DNA of 64,000 nt from an uncultured Bacteroidales bacterium (GTDB lineage Bacteria; Bacteroidota; Bacteroidia; Bacteroidales; FEN-979): contig CAJAUM010000052.1 of the NCBI GenBank assembly GCA_903945175.1, positions 65,113 to 129,112 on the forward strand, written 5' to 3'. Both the position numbers and the translations under genes were made by a program. This document shows, in pieces, positions 8,526 to 16,224 of this stretch (positions are counted from its first letter, which is position 1; every line of letters begins with the position of its first letter). Under the pieces are notes generated by a model. It saw nothing but the letters and a program-made list of their open reading frames with translations, was not told the origin of the DNA and did not search any database.

Positions 8526-9107
8526 ATGGAACAAAGGTACAAAATTTTGGTTTTATTTATACTTGTTCTAAATTATTTAATGGTTTCATGTAGCAGTGAA
8601 ACTTCACAATACTCCGGCCAGCAGGCTGGTTCCAACACCAACAACATGGCATCAAAAATTGAAATCGGAAGCAAAGCGCCTGAATTTTCGCTGCCAGATC
8701 AGCGCGGAAGGCGGATTAACCTGACCGATTACCTGGGCAAGACAAACCTGGTGGTCTATTTTTATCCAAAGGATGAATCCTTCGGATGCACCAAGGAGGC
8801 ATGCAGCTTTCGCGACAATTATGAGGTTTTCAAAGAGGCCGGAGCAGAGGTTATAGGAATAAGTTCCGACGACATTGCCTCGCATCAGGCTTTTGCAGCC
8901 AACCATAAATTACCCTTTATTCTGCTGTCGGACAAGGACAGAACCGTGGCTGAAAAATATGGTGTTGGAAAATCGCTGGGCGTTCTGCCTGGCCGTGTTA
9001 CCTTCGTCATCGACAAGCAGGGGATTGTCCGGATGATGTTTTCCTCTCAACTGAATTTTGAAAAGCATATCACCGAAGCGATCGAAACACTCAAGAAACT
9101 TTCGTGA
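8526..9107 (+). CDS. Bcp-type peroxiredoxin, predicted lipoprotein
   Basis: The 193-residue protein is a thioredoxin-fold peroxiredoxin of the PrxQ/Bcp group. The peroxidatic and resolving cysteines lie in GCTKEACSFRD with the family's C-x4-C spacing. The N terminus has a lipobox, LMVSC, with the cysteine at residue 22, so the protein is probably anchored in the envelope, which is unusual for Bcp but seen in Bacteroidota. With the divergent glutathione peroxidase it forms a peroxide-defence pair. Confidence 0.9.
   Translation: MEQRYKILVLFILVLNYLMVSCSSETSQYSGQQAGSNTNNMASKIEIGSKAPEFSLPDQRGRRINLTDYLGKTNLVVYFYPKDESFGCTKEACSFRDNYEVFKEAGAEVIGISSDDIASHQAFAANHKLPFILLSDKDRTVAEKYGVGKSLGVLPGRVTFVIDKQGIVRMMFSSQLNFEKHITEAIETLKKLS
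8532..8539 (-). promoter_or_regulatory. -7 promoter motif for the glutathione peroxidase gene
   Basis: Minus-strand TACCTTTG, a strong TAnnTTTG match, lies inside the first codons of the divergent peroxiredoxin gene. Transcription of the two genes would therefore overlap at their 5' ends. Confidence 0.55.
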
Positions 9108-9115
9108 CAATAAAC

Positions 9116-9136
9116 GTTACGTGTGACGCGTGACGA
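9116..9136. repeat. heptamer tandem repeat, GTGACGC type
   Basis: Units GTTACGT, GTGACGC and GTGACGA follow the peroxiredoxin stop codon by eight bases, in the convergent junction with the LETM1-like gene. No hairpin terminator is seen here. Confidence 0.7.
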
Positions 9137-9208
9137 GGGATAAAGCTGAAGAATCCTGCCGGAGGGATCGACCAACTTGAGCGTTTTCATTCTAAACATA
9201 ATCCGGGT

Positions 9209-9658
9209 CTAAAATATGAAGTTTTTGTCTTTCTTCAAATCATCCTCAATCCCTTTCGGTGTAAGGAGATCCTTTTTATCCTTGGGATAAAATGAATCCG
9301 GCAGCAGGTGAATATTCATGCTCATCAAAAGATGGTCCATGATGATGAGAAGCAATGTGCCGATAAAAGGCAATGGGATCAGCATTACAGGCACCATGAT
9401 TCCGGAACTCCTTAAAATATCAACAATGTGTTTTTTAAATTGCTTCTTTTCTGCCTTGGTGATTTTTTCCTTTTTGATGTATTTTGTAAGAATGGTAAAG
9501 GTCTCTTTCGTTTCAAGGGCTTCGGTTTTTATACCGGTTGAATACCGGCTTGCTTCACCAAGAAACAACCGGGCATAGCCTGCCACGGCCTCTTTTACCC
9601 TGGGTAATGTAAACAGGGTTAAGAAATAGGTTATGATTTTTTTACGGAGTGCATCCAC
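9209..9658 (-). CDS. LETM1-like membrane protein
   Basis: The 149-residue protein resembles the core of the LETM1 domain: a charged helix (KKEKITKAEKKQFKKHIVDI, residues 61-80) followed by a hydrophobic segment rich in prolines and then HLLPDSFYP, echoing the LLPSTF ending of LETM1 proteins. Mitochondrial LETM1 is involved in cation homeostasis; the role of bacterial relatives is not established. The start is GTG. It lies 26 bp downstream of the oxidoreductase gamma subunit and may be in that operon. The assignment rests on motif resemblance only. Confidence 0.55.
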   Translation of the reverse strand: MDALRKKIITYFLTLFTLPRVKEAVAGYARLFLGEASRYSTGIKTEALETKETFTILTKYIKKEKITKAEKKQFKKHIVDILRSSGIMVPVMLIPLPFIGTLLLIIMDHLLMSMNIHLLPDSFYPKDKKDLLTPKGIEDDLKKDKNFIF

Positions 9659-9684
9659 GGTGATGCAAGATAAAAAATCTCTTT

Positions 9685-10239
9685 TTAATTCACCAGATGG
9701 ATGGCCGTAAGCAATTCTTTCCCGATCGCAATTGCTTTTTCATTTTCAGGGATAAGGGCATGGTGGCGTGCAGGAAGCGATTTTTCGAGTCCTTTGTGAA
9801 TGTATTCAGGGGCCACGAGGGGTTTGAGTTTGAGGAAACCTCCCAGCACGATCATGTTAAAGATTTTTGACAAACCGCGTTTCCCGGCCTCATCGGCTGC
9901 CTCGATTGAATAGATGTTGATGTCTTTCCGTTCGGGTAGGCGGGTAAGTCCGTTTGGGTCGAAAATAAGCAATCCGCCGGGTTTCACGGTCTTTTCAAAT
10001 TTATCCATCGACTGCTGGTTCAGGATGATAGCCGTATCAAAGGAATTTAAGATGGGGGAACTGATGCGTTCATCGCTGATGATCACCGTTACATTGGCTG
10101 TTCCGCCGCGCATTTCGGGCCCATAGGAAGGCATCCAGCTCACCTCTTTATTTTGCATAACACCCGAATAGGCAAGAATTTTACCCATGGAAAGGACACC
10201 TTGTCCTCCAAATCCTGCGATGATAATTTCTTCAGTCAT
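9685..10239 (-). CDS. 2-oxoacid:ferredoxin oxidoreductase gamma subunit
   Basis: The 184-residue protein has the gamma-subunit hallmarks AGFGGQGVLSMGKIL near residue 8, SYGPEMRGG near 38 and ILNQQSMDKF near 71. It is the last gene of a four-gene set (delta ferredoxin, alpha, beta, gamma) for a second 2-oxoacid:ferredoxin oxidoreductase. The set resembles 2-oxoisovalerate (Vor) or 2-oxoglutarate (KorABCD) enzymes, and substrate choice is uncertain. It is separated from the beta gene by 77 bp filled with tandem repeats. Confidence 0.9.
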   Translation of the reverse strand: MTEEIIIAGFGGQGVLSMGKILAYSGVMQNKEVSWMPSYGPEMRGGTANVTVIISDERISSPILNSFDTAIILNQQSMDKFEKTVKPGGLLIFDPNGLTRLPERKDINIYSIEAADEAGKRGLSKIFNMIVLGGFLKLKPLVAPEYIHKGLEKSLPARHHALIPENEKAIAIGKELLTAIHLVN

Positions 10240-10280
10240 TTCGATTTTCGATTTACGATGTACGACTTACGATTTGCGGT
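10239..10280. repeat. heptamer repeat, TTWCGAT type, inside the oxidoreductase operon
   Basis: Units TTTCGAT, TTTCGAT, TTACGAT, GTACGAC, TTACGAT and TTGCGGT run without a break. A second low-complexity stretch with CGCAGCCTTGCTGCCTCGC follows up to the beta-subunit stop codon. The repeats fill the whole space between the gamma and beta genes. Confidence 0.7.
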
Positions 10281-10316
10281 TTGGCTACTTTTATATTTCG
10301 CAGCCTTGCTGCCTCG

Positions 10317-11114
10317 CTATTTCGCTGCTTCAATTAATTTCCCATCCACCTTGATGTCGCCCAGTTGGTAGAATGGAAACATGTTTTCCTCCATCCATTT
10401 ATTGGACTGAACCGGGGTCATTTTCCAGCCGGAATTGCAGTTGGATACGATCTCGATAAAACACAATCCCTTGTTTTCCTTTTGGAGTTCAAAGGCTTTG
10501 CGTATGGCTTTCTTAGTTTTGCGCACATGGTTGGGTGTATGCACAGCCTGGCGGGTCACATAATATACGCCAGGCAATTGGGCTATCAGTTCTGTAATTT
10601 TAAGCGGATGGCCCATGGTGGGCACATCGCGTCCGTAAGGGGAGGTAGAGGAACGCATCCCTGGAAGCGTGGTTGGGGCCATCTGGCCCCCTGTCATCCC
10701 GTAAATCCCATTGTTTATAAAAATGATGGTGATATTTTCGCCACGGTTGCAGGCGTGGATGGTTTCCGCCGTGCCAATGGCTGCGAGGTCACCATCACCC
10801 TGGTAGGTGAAGACAAAGTGGTTTGGCCACATGCGTTTGATGGCAGTTGCCAGTGCAGGGGCACGTCCGTGGGCTGCTCCCAGCATATCGATGTTGAGAA
10901 AATCATAAGCAAGCACAGAACAGCCAACCGGGGAAACCCCGATGGTTTTTTCCTGAATGTCCATCTCCTCAATTACCTCCATGAGCATGCGATGGGCGGT
11001 ACCGTGGCCGCATCCCGGGCAGTAGCTCAGGGGCCGGTCGACCATCAGGTCGGTCTTTTTATAGACGATATTTTCAGGCTTACGTATTTCGGTTTTTACG
11101 AATTGTTCTTCCAT
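10317..11114 (-). CDS. 2-oxoacid:ferredoxin oxidoreductase beta subunit
   Basis: This 265-residue subunit binds thiamine diphosphate: YCPGCGHGTAHR near residue 32, GVSPVGCSVLAYDF near 59, GAAHGRAPALATAIKR near 79 and the TPP motif QGDGDLAAIG near 104 with IFINNGIYGMTGGQ. It converts a 2-oxoacid and CoA to the acyl-CoA while reducing ferredoxin, in complex with the neighbouring alpha, gamma and delta subunits. The start lies only two bases from the alpha stop codon, so the genes are tightly coupled. Confidence 0.93.
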   Translation of the reverse strand: MEEQFVKTEIRKPENIVYKKTDLMVDRPLSYCPGCGHGTAHRMLMEVIEEMDIQEKTIGVSPVGCSVLAYDFLNIDMLGAAHGRAPALATAIKRMWPNHFVFTYQGDGDLAAIGTAETIHACNRGENITIIFINNGIYGMTGGQMAPTTLPGMRSSTSPYGRDVPTMGHPLKITELIAQLPGVYYVTRQAVHTPNHVRKTKKAIRKAFELQKENKGLCFIEIVSNCNSGWKMTPVQSNKWMEENMFPFYQLGDIKVDGKLIEAAK

Positions 11115-11116
11115 AA

Positions 11117-12199
11117 CTAACCTCCGATAATTTTTTGTTCAAGCGCTTTTACTACTTCATCAGGGGAGGGGATGATCCCGCCGAAACGGCCGAAATGTTC
11201 GATCTTCACTTTACAGCCAACAGAAAGTTTGACATCTTCGATCATTTGTCCGGCATTCATTTCCACTACCAGGATTCCTTTTACGCGGTTACCTACATTT
11301 GACACCTCCATTGCCGGGAAGGGGAAGAGGGTGATGGGACGGAAAAGACCCACCCTGATGCCCTTTGCCCGTGCCAGATCGGTTGCTTTCTGGCAGATGC
11401 GCGCAGAGAGACCGAAGGCGACAAAAAGATACTCAGCATCTTCACACTGGATCTCTTCATAAAGCACCTCATTTCGCTCTATTTGCCTGTATTTTTCCTG
11501 AAGTTTCAGGTTTACCCGCTCCTGTCCTGCAGGATCGAGGTCAAGTGAAGTGATGATATTGTGGTTGCGTGTTTTTGGTCTGCCGTTTGAAGCCCATGGG
11601 CATTGTTTTATCACCTCTTCGTCAGTGCGCCGTGGGATCTGATCGAAAAGAACCACTTTTTCCATCATCTGCCCGATGGCACCATCAGACAGAATCATCA
11701 CAGGAGTGCGGTATTCAAAGGCTTTGTCAAATCCAAGTTTTACGTGATCACACATCTCCTGAACAGAAGCAGGGGCCAGGACAATCATTTTGTAGTCGCC
11801 ATGTCCGCCGCCTTTTACGGCCTGAAAATAGTCGGCCTGAGAGGGTTGAATGGTTCCCAGCCCCGGACCGCCACGCACAATGTTGACGATTAATGCCGGA
11901 AGTTCGGCGCCGGCAAGGTAGCTTATTCCTTCCTGCATAAGGCTGATTCCGGGACTCGACGAAGAGGTCAAGACCATTTTTCCTGTCCCGGCACCTCCAT
12001 AGAGCATATTTATTGAAGCCGTTTCGCTTTCTGCCTGAAGAACAACCATACCCGTTCTTTCAAATGGCTTTTCAGCCATCAGGTATTCCATCACTTCTGA
12101 TTGTGGTGTGATCGGGTACCCGAAATATCCGTCGCAGCCTGCGCGAATGGCGGCCTCGGCTATGGCTTCGTTGCCCTTCATTAATCTAAGTTCACCCAT
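11117..12199 (-). CDS. 2-oxoacid:ferredoxin oxidoreductase alpha subunit
   Basis: The 360-residue protein has the alpha-subunit segments GYFGYPITPQSEVMEYL near residue 24, QAESETASINMLYGGA near 55, SSSSPGISLMQEGISY near 78 and NIVRGGPGLGTIQPSQADY near 105. Unlike korA it lacks the gamma domain, which is encoded separately here. Automated schemes often name this type VorB, for 3-methyl-2-oxobutanoate. Aryl-pyruvate use (Ior-like) cannot be read from sequence alone. Confidence 0.92.
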   Translation of the reverse strand: MGELRLMKGNEAIAEAAIRAGCDGYFGYPITPQSEVMEYLMAEKPFERTGMVVLQAESETASINMLYGGAGTGKMVLTSSSSPGISLMQEGISYLAGAELPALIVNIVRGGPGLGTIQPSQADYFQAVKGGGHGDYKMIVLAPASVQEMCDHVKLGFDKAFEYRTPVMILSDGAIGQMMEKVVLFDQIPRRTDEEVIKQCPWASNGRPKTRNHNIITSLDLDPAGQERVNLKLQEKYRQIERNEVLYEEIQCEDAEYLFVAFGLSARICQKATDLARAKGIRVGLFRPITLFPFPAMEVSNVGNRVKGILVVEMNAGQMIEDVKLSVGCKVKIEHFGRFGGIIPSPDEVVKALEQKIIGG

Positions 12200-12218
12200 G
12201 GATTATCTATTTAAATTT

Positions 12219-12449
12219 TTAGTCAATCGCTACTTTTGCACGGTACACTGTGATCACCCCATCGGGGCAAACCAGGGCACAATTGGTGCAGCCGGTACAT
12301 TCGTTATTCACCTTCATCGCAAAATGGTAACCTTTGCTGTTCACTTCCTTCGACATTGCGATCACCGTCAAGGGACAAGCGGCAATGCATACTTCACAGC
12401 CTTTGCAGCGCTCGGTGTTGATCACGATATCACCTTTGATTTTAGCCAT
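12219..12449 (-). CDS. 2-oxoacid:ferredoxin oxidoreductase delta subunit (ferredoxin-like)
   Basis: This 76-residue protein has two [4Fe-4S] motifs, CKGCEVCIAACPLTVIAM and CTGCTNCALVCPDGVITV, flanked by INTERCKG and KVNNECTG. It is the integral ferredoxin subunit of the downstream oxidoreductase and heads its operon. A near-perfect palindrome lies 17 bp upstream. The 128-bp upstream gap shows no clear TAnnTTTG motif. Confidence 0.93.
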   Translation of the reverse strand: MAKIKGDIVINTERCKGCEVCIAACPLTVIAMSKEVNSKGYHFAMKVNNECTGCTNCALVCPDGVITVYRAKVAID

Positions 12450-12465
12450 ATGATAGAGGTTATGT

Positions 12466-12481
12466 TGTTAACATATTAACA
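12466..12481. promoter_or_regulatory. operator-like palindrome upstream of the oxidoreductase operon
   Basis: TGTTAACATATTAACA is a perfect 6-base inverted repeat (TGTTAA/TTAACA) with a 4-base spacer, 17 bp from the start codon of the delta subunit. The location suits a repressor or a Crp/Fnr-family site, but the regulator is unknown. Confidence 0.35.
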
Positions 12482-12577
12482 TGTGCGAAAATAACGAAAA
12501 TAGTTTAAACCGAAACCGATCCTGGTAAAGGAATTTCGTTCAAGTTTACTAATTTAGAATTGGTTTAATTTGAGAAG

Positions 12578-13354
12578 TTACCTTTGTGCAACTTTTACGG
12601 GCAGCCGGCGGAAATAATCTTCATTGAGCCGGGGATCAATTTTCTTATAAAAGGAAATAAGTAATTGGGCTTTTCTGCGGATCCGGACATTGTTATCAAC
12701 GACTTCCCAGAATTCCTGGCCTCCTGTGAAAAGGTTTTGTGCAAAAACATTGATATCCTCCTCGACGGAGGCCTGTGAATATTTCGTCAGCAATCCCTTG
12801 TCGTAATATTCCGGATCTAGTTCCATGGATGCTTCACCATTCATGATGGCATCAACTCCTCCATTGCCATAAATGAAGGCGGGGTAGTTGGCTGCTTCCC
12901 AAATATCCGTGTTAAGAAATTTCGCATAACTCCTTTTCAGGATGCTTGAAAATTCATGATGGAAAACCTTTTCGATGTATTCATCTGTAAAACTGGGATT
13001 CGTTTCATCATCACATATGAATATTGTATTTCGGATGTTGGTTCCGCCGAAGGCAACCCCATAAAATTTCATCCGTTTAAGCCCGTACACCCGGTCAAGA
13101 TTTTCGCGGAGTACCTTATCGGGATATTTGGCAAATGTCCGGTTAAGGATGGAGATAAAACGCTGACGTTCATTACGGGCAAGCGGTTCTACCTCTGCAT
13201 TGATTTTAGCGTTGTACCAATGCTTCGGAAACATCTGTTCCTGCAAGGTAAAATAGATCTCAGTACTGGTGCGTTCATCCAGATAGTAATCCCTGGGATA
13301 GGAACTGCCCAGCAAAATAATTACAACAACCAATAACGGCCAAAATTTCCTCAT
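12578..13354 (-). CDS. uncharacterised exported protein, degenerate metalloprotease-like
   Basis: The 258-residue protein starts with a hydrophobic segment (residues 5-19) that is a signal peptide or anchor. The body contains VFHHEFSSIL near residue 151, in a place where Bacteroidota zinc-metallopeptidase-like proteins carry HEFxH, but the second histidine of an HExxH site is absent. I do not recognise a specific function; the resemblance to a gluzincin fold is weak. ATG 13354 was chosen over a GTG at 13393 because the signal segment then sits at the N terminus. The 186-bp upstream gap shows only an 11-base direct repeat (ACAATGATTTT). Confidence 0.6.
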   Translation of the reverse strand: MRKFWPLLVVVIILLGSSYPRDYYLDERTSTEIYFTLQEQMFPKHWYNAKINAEVEPLARNERQRFISILNRTFAKYPDKVLRENLDRVYGLKRMKFYGVAFGGTNIRNTIFICDDETNPSFTDEYIEKVFHHEFSSILKRSYAKFLNTDIWEAANYPAFIYGNGGVDAIMNGEASMELDPEYYDKGLLTKYSQASVEEDINVFAQNLFTGGQEFWEVVDNNVRIRRKAQLLISFYKKIDPRLNEDYFRRLPVKVAQR

Positions 13355-13540
13355 TGAAGCGATACTCTTTTTTACCGCAACAAAGATTGGCACAATGATT
13401 TTACAACTCAGTCATCTTCCTGAATTTTTGCTAACGCAAAAATGTTAACAGAAAACAGTGTTAATGCTAAGACAATGAAGATGTTACAATGATTTTGTGA
13501 GGCGGGTGTTGATTTCGGATGAAATATCGTTCCGGTGTTG

Positions 13541-14869
13541 TTAATAACTCTGAACCTGCGGGTGCTGATCCCTGAATGTTCTCAAACGAGCTTCCAGAAT
13601 TGGCAATTGTTCCCGTTTTACGAGCGATACGCAGGCCCGGATACCTTCGGTACGGTCGCTGCCGGTAATGGTCAGGGCAATGGCGCTGATGCCATAGTAG
13701 ATCAACTCTTCCAGCAATTCTTCACCGGAAAAGCCCGGATAGGCGAAGGTGAAATAAAACCCGTTTGCAATGGGTTCATCTTCGTCTTTATCGTAAACGA
13801 TTAGGAAGCCGTTGTCGATAAACATTTTTTTCATGAGCATGGCCTTTTCCCCATACTCCTTGACCACTGCGACAAAATCGTACGTGCCATCGTTTACGGC
13901 TTTTAACATGGCTGCAAGGCCATATTGGCTTGAGTGGGCGGTTCCGGCACTCAATGCATACACTGTCCCGTATATCAGGGCACGGCCGACGATGTTGGTC
14001 GAATAACACCATAACAGGTTTTCCGACTGCGTGTTAAAAAGCTTATTTGATACGATCATCAGTCCAATGCGCTGACCGGCGTAACTGAATATCTTTGAAC
14101 TTGAGATCAGCAGAACATAATTGTCAGTGTACTTTGCAACAGTTGGCTGGTATGGAGGTTGTCCGGGTTTGGAATAATCTTTCCGGAAATCCATGGCAAA
14201 ATAGGCCAGGTCTTCAATAATGATCACATTGTATGTGTTGGCCAGTTCTCCGATTATACTCAGCTCCTTATGGGTAAAGCAAATCCATGAAGGATTGTTC
14301 GGATTTGAATAGAGGATTGAATGAACATTCCCTTTTGAAAGATAGGATTCCAGTTTTTCACGCAATTTTTCCCCGCGGTAATTGTAAACGTCAAATGTTT
14401 CAAAATTTAAACCAAGCACCCTGTGCTGCTGGTGGTGTACAGGGAACCCTGGATCGATGAACAGGGTCGTATCTTTGTCCTTATCGATTTTCGAGAAGGT
14501 CAGGAACGCGGCAAATCCGCCCTGCATACTGCCTACTGTTGGTACACAGTTGGCCTCATCCACATCGACATCGAGGAAGAGTTTGACAAACCGTGAAGCC
14601 TCCTTCTTAAGTACCGGTATGCCTTCGATATCAGGATAGATCGAAGCGACCCCACGCTGAAGCGCTTCAATTTCAGCCTGTACGCCGATTGGATTGGGGG
14701 CAAGACCCGGAACTCCCATCTCCATCCTTATAAACTTTTCGCCGGTCTCGCCTTCAATGCCATTGATTAACCGCTTTATTTCACGGATAGATGCTTTACC
14801 GATGCTCCGGATTTTACTGTTCTGAAAATGTTGTTGAACAACTTCATAATTGATGGGGGTATCTTTCAT
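13541..14869 (-). CDS. PLP-dependent aminotransferase, class I/II
   Basis: The 442-residue protein is a fold-type I aminotransferase. Visible family features are EMGVPGLAPNP near residue 50, YSNPNNPSWICF near 187, EDLAYFAMDFR near 220 and the PLP-binding lysine in LLISSSKIFSYAGQRIG near 259. It transfers amino groups between amino acids and 2-oxoacids. It lies 96 bp downstream of hpdA on the same strand, which makes an aromatic amino acid such as tyrosine an attractive but unproven substrate. ATG 14869 was preferred over an upstream in-frame start at 14914. Confidence 0.85.
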   Translation of the reverse strand: MKDTPINYEVVQQHFQNSKIRSIGKASIREIKRLINGIEGETGEKFIRMEMGVPGLAPNPIGVQAEIEALQRGVASIYPDIEGIPVLKKEASRFVKLFLDVDVDEANCVPTVGSMQGGFAAFLTFSKIDKDKDTTLFIDPGFPVHHQQHRVLGLNFETFDVYNYRGEKLREKLESYLSKGNVHSILYSNPNNPSWICFTHKELSIIGELANTYNVIIIEDLAYFAMDFRKDYSKPGQPPYQPTVAKYTDNYVLLISSSKIFSYAGQRIGLMIVSNKLFNTQSENLLWCYSTNIVGRALIYGTVYALSAGTAHSSQYGLAAMLKAVNDGTYDFVAVVKEYGEKAMLMKKMFIDNGFLIVYDKDEDEPIANGFYFTFAYPGFSGEELLEELIYYGISAIALTITGSDRTEGIRACVSLVKREQLPILEARLRTFRDQHPQVQSY

Positions 14870-14965
14870 AGCGGAGATGTGAAGGGGCATTGGTGAATAA
14901 AATAACAGGCACAAAATTGATTATTTATTTTCAATTTTCCAATGTTTTTATTGAATTAAGATACG

Positions 14966-15937
14966 TTAAAATGGGGTTTCGCTGCCGGTATAACATGTAA
15001 TCCCGAATGATGCGAACTGGTCTGCGATTTCCTGAAGTTCATCTTTTGCCGGAATGTTATAATCTGACGCCTGATATTTTTTTCCAAGGAGGTTGTATTT
15101 TTCCCGGCCCAGATGGTGGAGGGGAAGGAGATTGACCTCGTTCCGGCCTGTTGACAAAATAAACCGGGCCATTTCACTGATATTCCCTTTATCGTCATTG
15201 AACCCGGGAATTACAGGTAACCTGAAAATCAACCTTCCCTGGAATTCCTTGGCAATCCGGCGGGCATTCTCCAAAATAAGGGAGATGGGGGAGTGTGTAG
15301 AATGGTGAGATTGTGAAATAGTGAGATTGTGAAAAGAGGATTCATTGAATGTTTTCAAATCAAAAAAGATCCAGTCGATATAGGGTAAAGCTTTTTCATA
15401 ATTCTTCCAGGGGACATTCCCGCATGTTTCAATGGCCGTATGGATGTAGGCTTCGAAACAACGTTTCAGCAGGTTATAGGCGAATTCAGGTTGGGTGAAG
15501 GGTTCCCCTCCTGTGAGGGTGATGCCACCACCTGGGCCCCAGTATTGACGGTCGCGATTGATTGTTGCATAGAGATCCTCGATGGAAATTTCAAATCCTG
15601 CAATGTTCAGCGCCCCCGAACAACATGCCTTTGCGCAGTCGTAGGTGGTGCATTTTGCACAAGTTCCCCGATCGAATGTCAATGTGTTATTTTGCTCGTT
15701 TCTCGAAATGGAAATGGCCCCATGCGGGCAGCTTTTCATGCAAAGCCCGTCGAAGGTGCATTTTGAATTACGGTAAAGCGGTTCGGGGAAAAATGAGATT
15801 CCTTCAGGGTTGGAACACCAGGCACATGCAAGGGAACATCCTTTGAAAAAGATCAGTGTGCGACAACCTGGGCCGTCGTGTACCGAAAAGCCCTGGATGT
15901 CGAACAAATGACCTTTGGCTAATTTTGTTTGTACCAT
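14966..15937 (-). CDS. hpdA: glycyl-radical enzyme activase for 4-hydroxyphenylacetate decarboxylase
   Basis: The 323-residue protein is a radical SAM activase. The C-x3-C-x2-C motif lies in GCSLACAWC (Cys34, 38, 41), and a two-cluster ferredoxin insert follows with CTFDGLCMKSCPHGAI and CAKCTTYDCAKAC. Such activases use SAM and a reduced cluster to install the glycyl radical on the partner, here HpdB. The start overlaps the hpdC stop by 19 bp, which argues for coupled expression. Residues near 200-212 are encoded by an 8-base tandem repeat (15305-15336) that looks like a foreign in-frame insert between IFFDLKTFNES and LILENARRI. Confidence 0.9.
   Translation of the reverse strand: MVQTKLAKGHLFDIQGFSVHDGPGCRTLIFFKGCSLACAWCSNPEGISFFPEPLYRNSKCTFDGLCMKSCPHGAISISRNEQNNTLTFDRGTCAKCTTYDCAKACCSGALNIAGFEISIEDLYATINRDRQYWGPGGGITLTGGEPFTQPEFAYNLLKRCFEAYIHTAIETCGNVPWKNYEKALPYIDWIFFDLKTFNESSFHNLTISQSHHSTHSPISLILENARRIAKEFQGRLIFRLPVIPGFNDDKGNISEMARFILSTGRNEVNLLPLHHLGREKYNLLGKKYQASDYNIPAKDELQEIADQFASFGITCYTGSETPF
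15305..15336. repeat. octamer tandem repeat inside hpdA
   Basis: GTGAGATT, GTGAAATA, GTGAGATT, GTGAAAAG on the plus strand. It lies within the hpdA coding region in a surface-loop position and keeps the frame open. The same kind of short repeat is otherwise intergenic in this window. Confidence 0.75.
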
Positions 15938-16176
15938 TTGAAATCGGCACATTTGCTTGCAATCATATCTGGATAGGCCAAAGTGATTCCCATGCATTTT
16001 CCCAGGTAATCTTTTTCGACAGAATAGTTGGCGCAGAATCTGCATTTTGCAATTTTTTCCATCTTGTCGCACAAAGGACCATCGGGGCCGACGTGTTCTT
16101 TACTCAGTTTGCATATCCCCCTGAAAACATCAACCGGGAGGTAAAACTTACAGTCTTTACATGAATACTCTTCCAT
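15919..16176 (-). CDS. hpdC: 4-hydroxyphenylacetate decarboxylase small subunit
   Basis: This 85-residue protein matches HpdC, the small iron-sulfur subunit peculiar to aryl-acetate decarboxylases of the glycyl-radical class. Eight cysteines are placed as two sets of four: 6, 9, 22, 36 and 45, 48, 61, 76, enough for two [4Fe-4S] clusters. In the structurally known clostridial subunit the first ligand of cluster one is a histidine; here that position is cysteine (CKDC). The subunit is thought to support assembly and activity control of HpdB. Gene order hpdB-hpdC-hpdA is the same as in Clostridium. Confidence 0.88.
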   Translation of the reverse strand: MEEYSCKDCKFYLPVDVFRGICKLSKEHVGPDGPLCDKMEKIAKCRFCANYSVEKDYLGKCMGITLAYPDMIASKCADFKWYKQN

Positions 16177-16203
16177 ATTTATACTATATCTCGATTTCGA
16201 TTA

Positions 16204-16224
16204 CGCTGTTACCCTGTTACCTTT
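16204..16224. repeat. octamer repeat behind the hpdB stop codon
   Basis: On the hpdB coding strand the stop TAA is followed by AAAGG, TAACAGGG and TAACAGCG. Each unit begins with a stop codon. It fills most of the hpdB-hpdC gap. Confidence 0.7.

Noticed and set aside
10365-11120. Long plus-strand open frame (251 codons) across the oxidoreductase beta subunit
   Set aside because: The opposite strand encodes a clear family member with TPP motifs; the plus-strand product resembles nothing and has a shadow-like composition.
12578-13354. Active zinc metalloprotease call for the exported protein
   Set aside because: The HHEFSS segment lacks the second histidine of HExxH, so catalysis cannot be supported.
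13392-13496. Direct repeat ACAATGATTTT flanking 83 bases upstream of the metalloprotease-like gene
   Set aside because: It is only 11 bases, AT-rich, with no element-like content between the copies; chance is a sufficient explanation.
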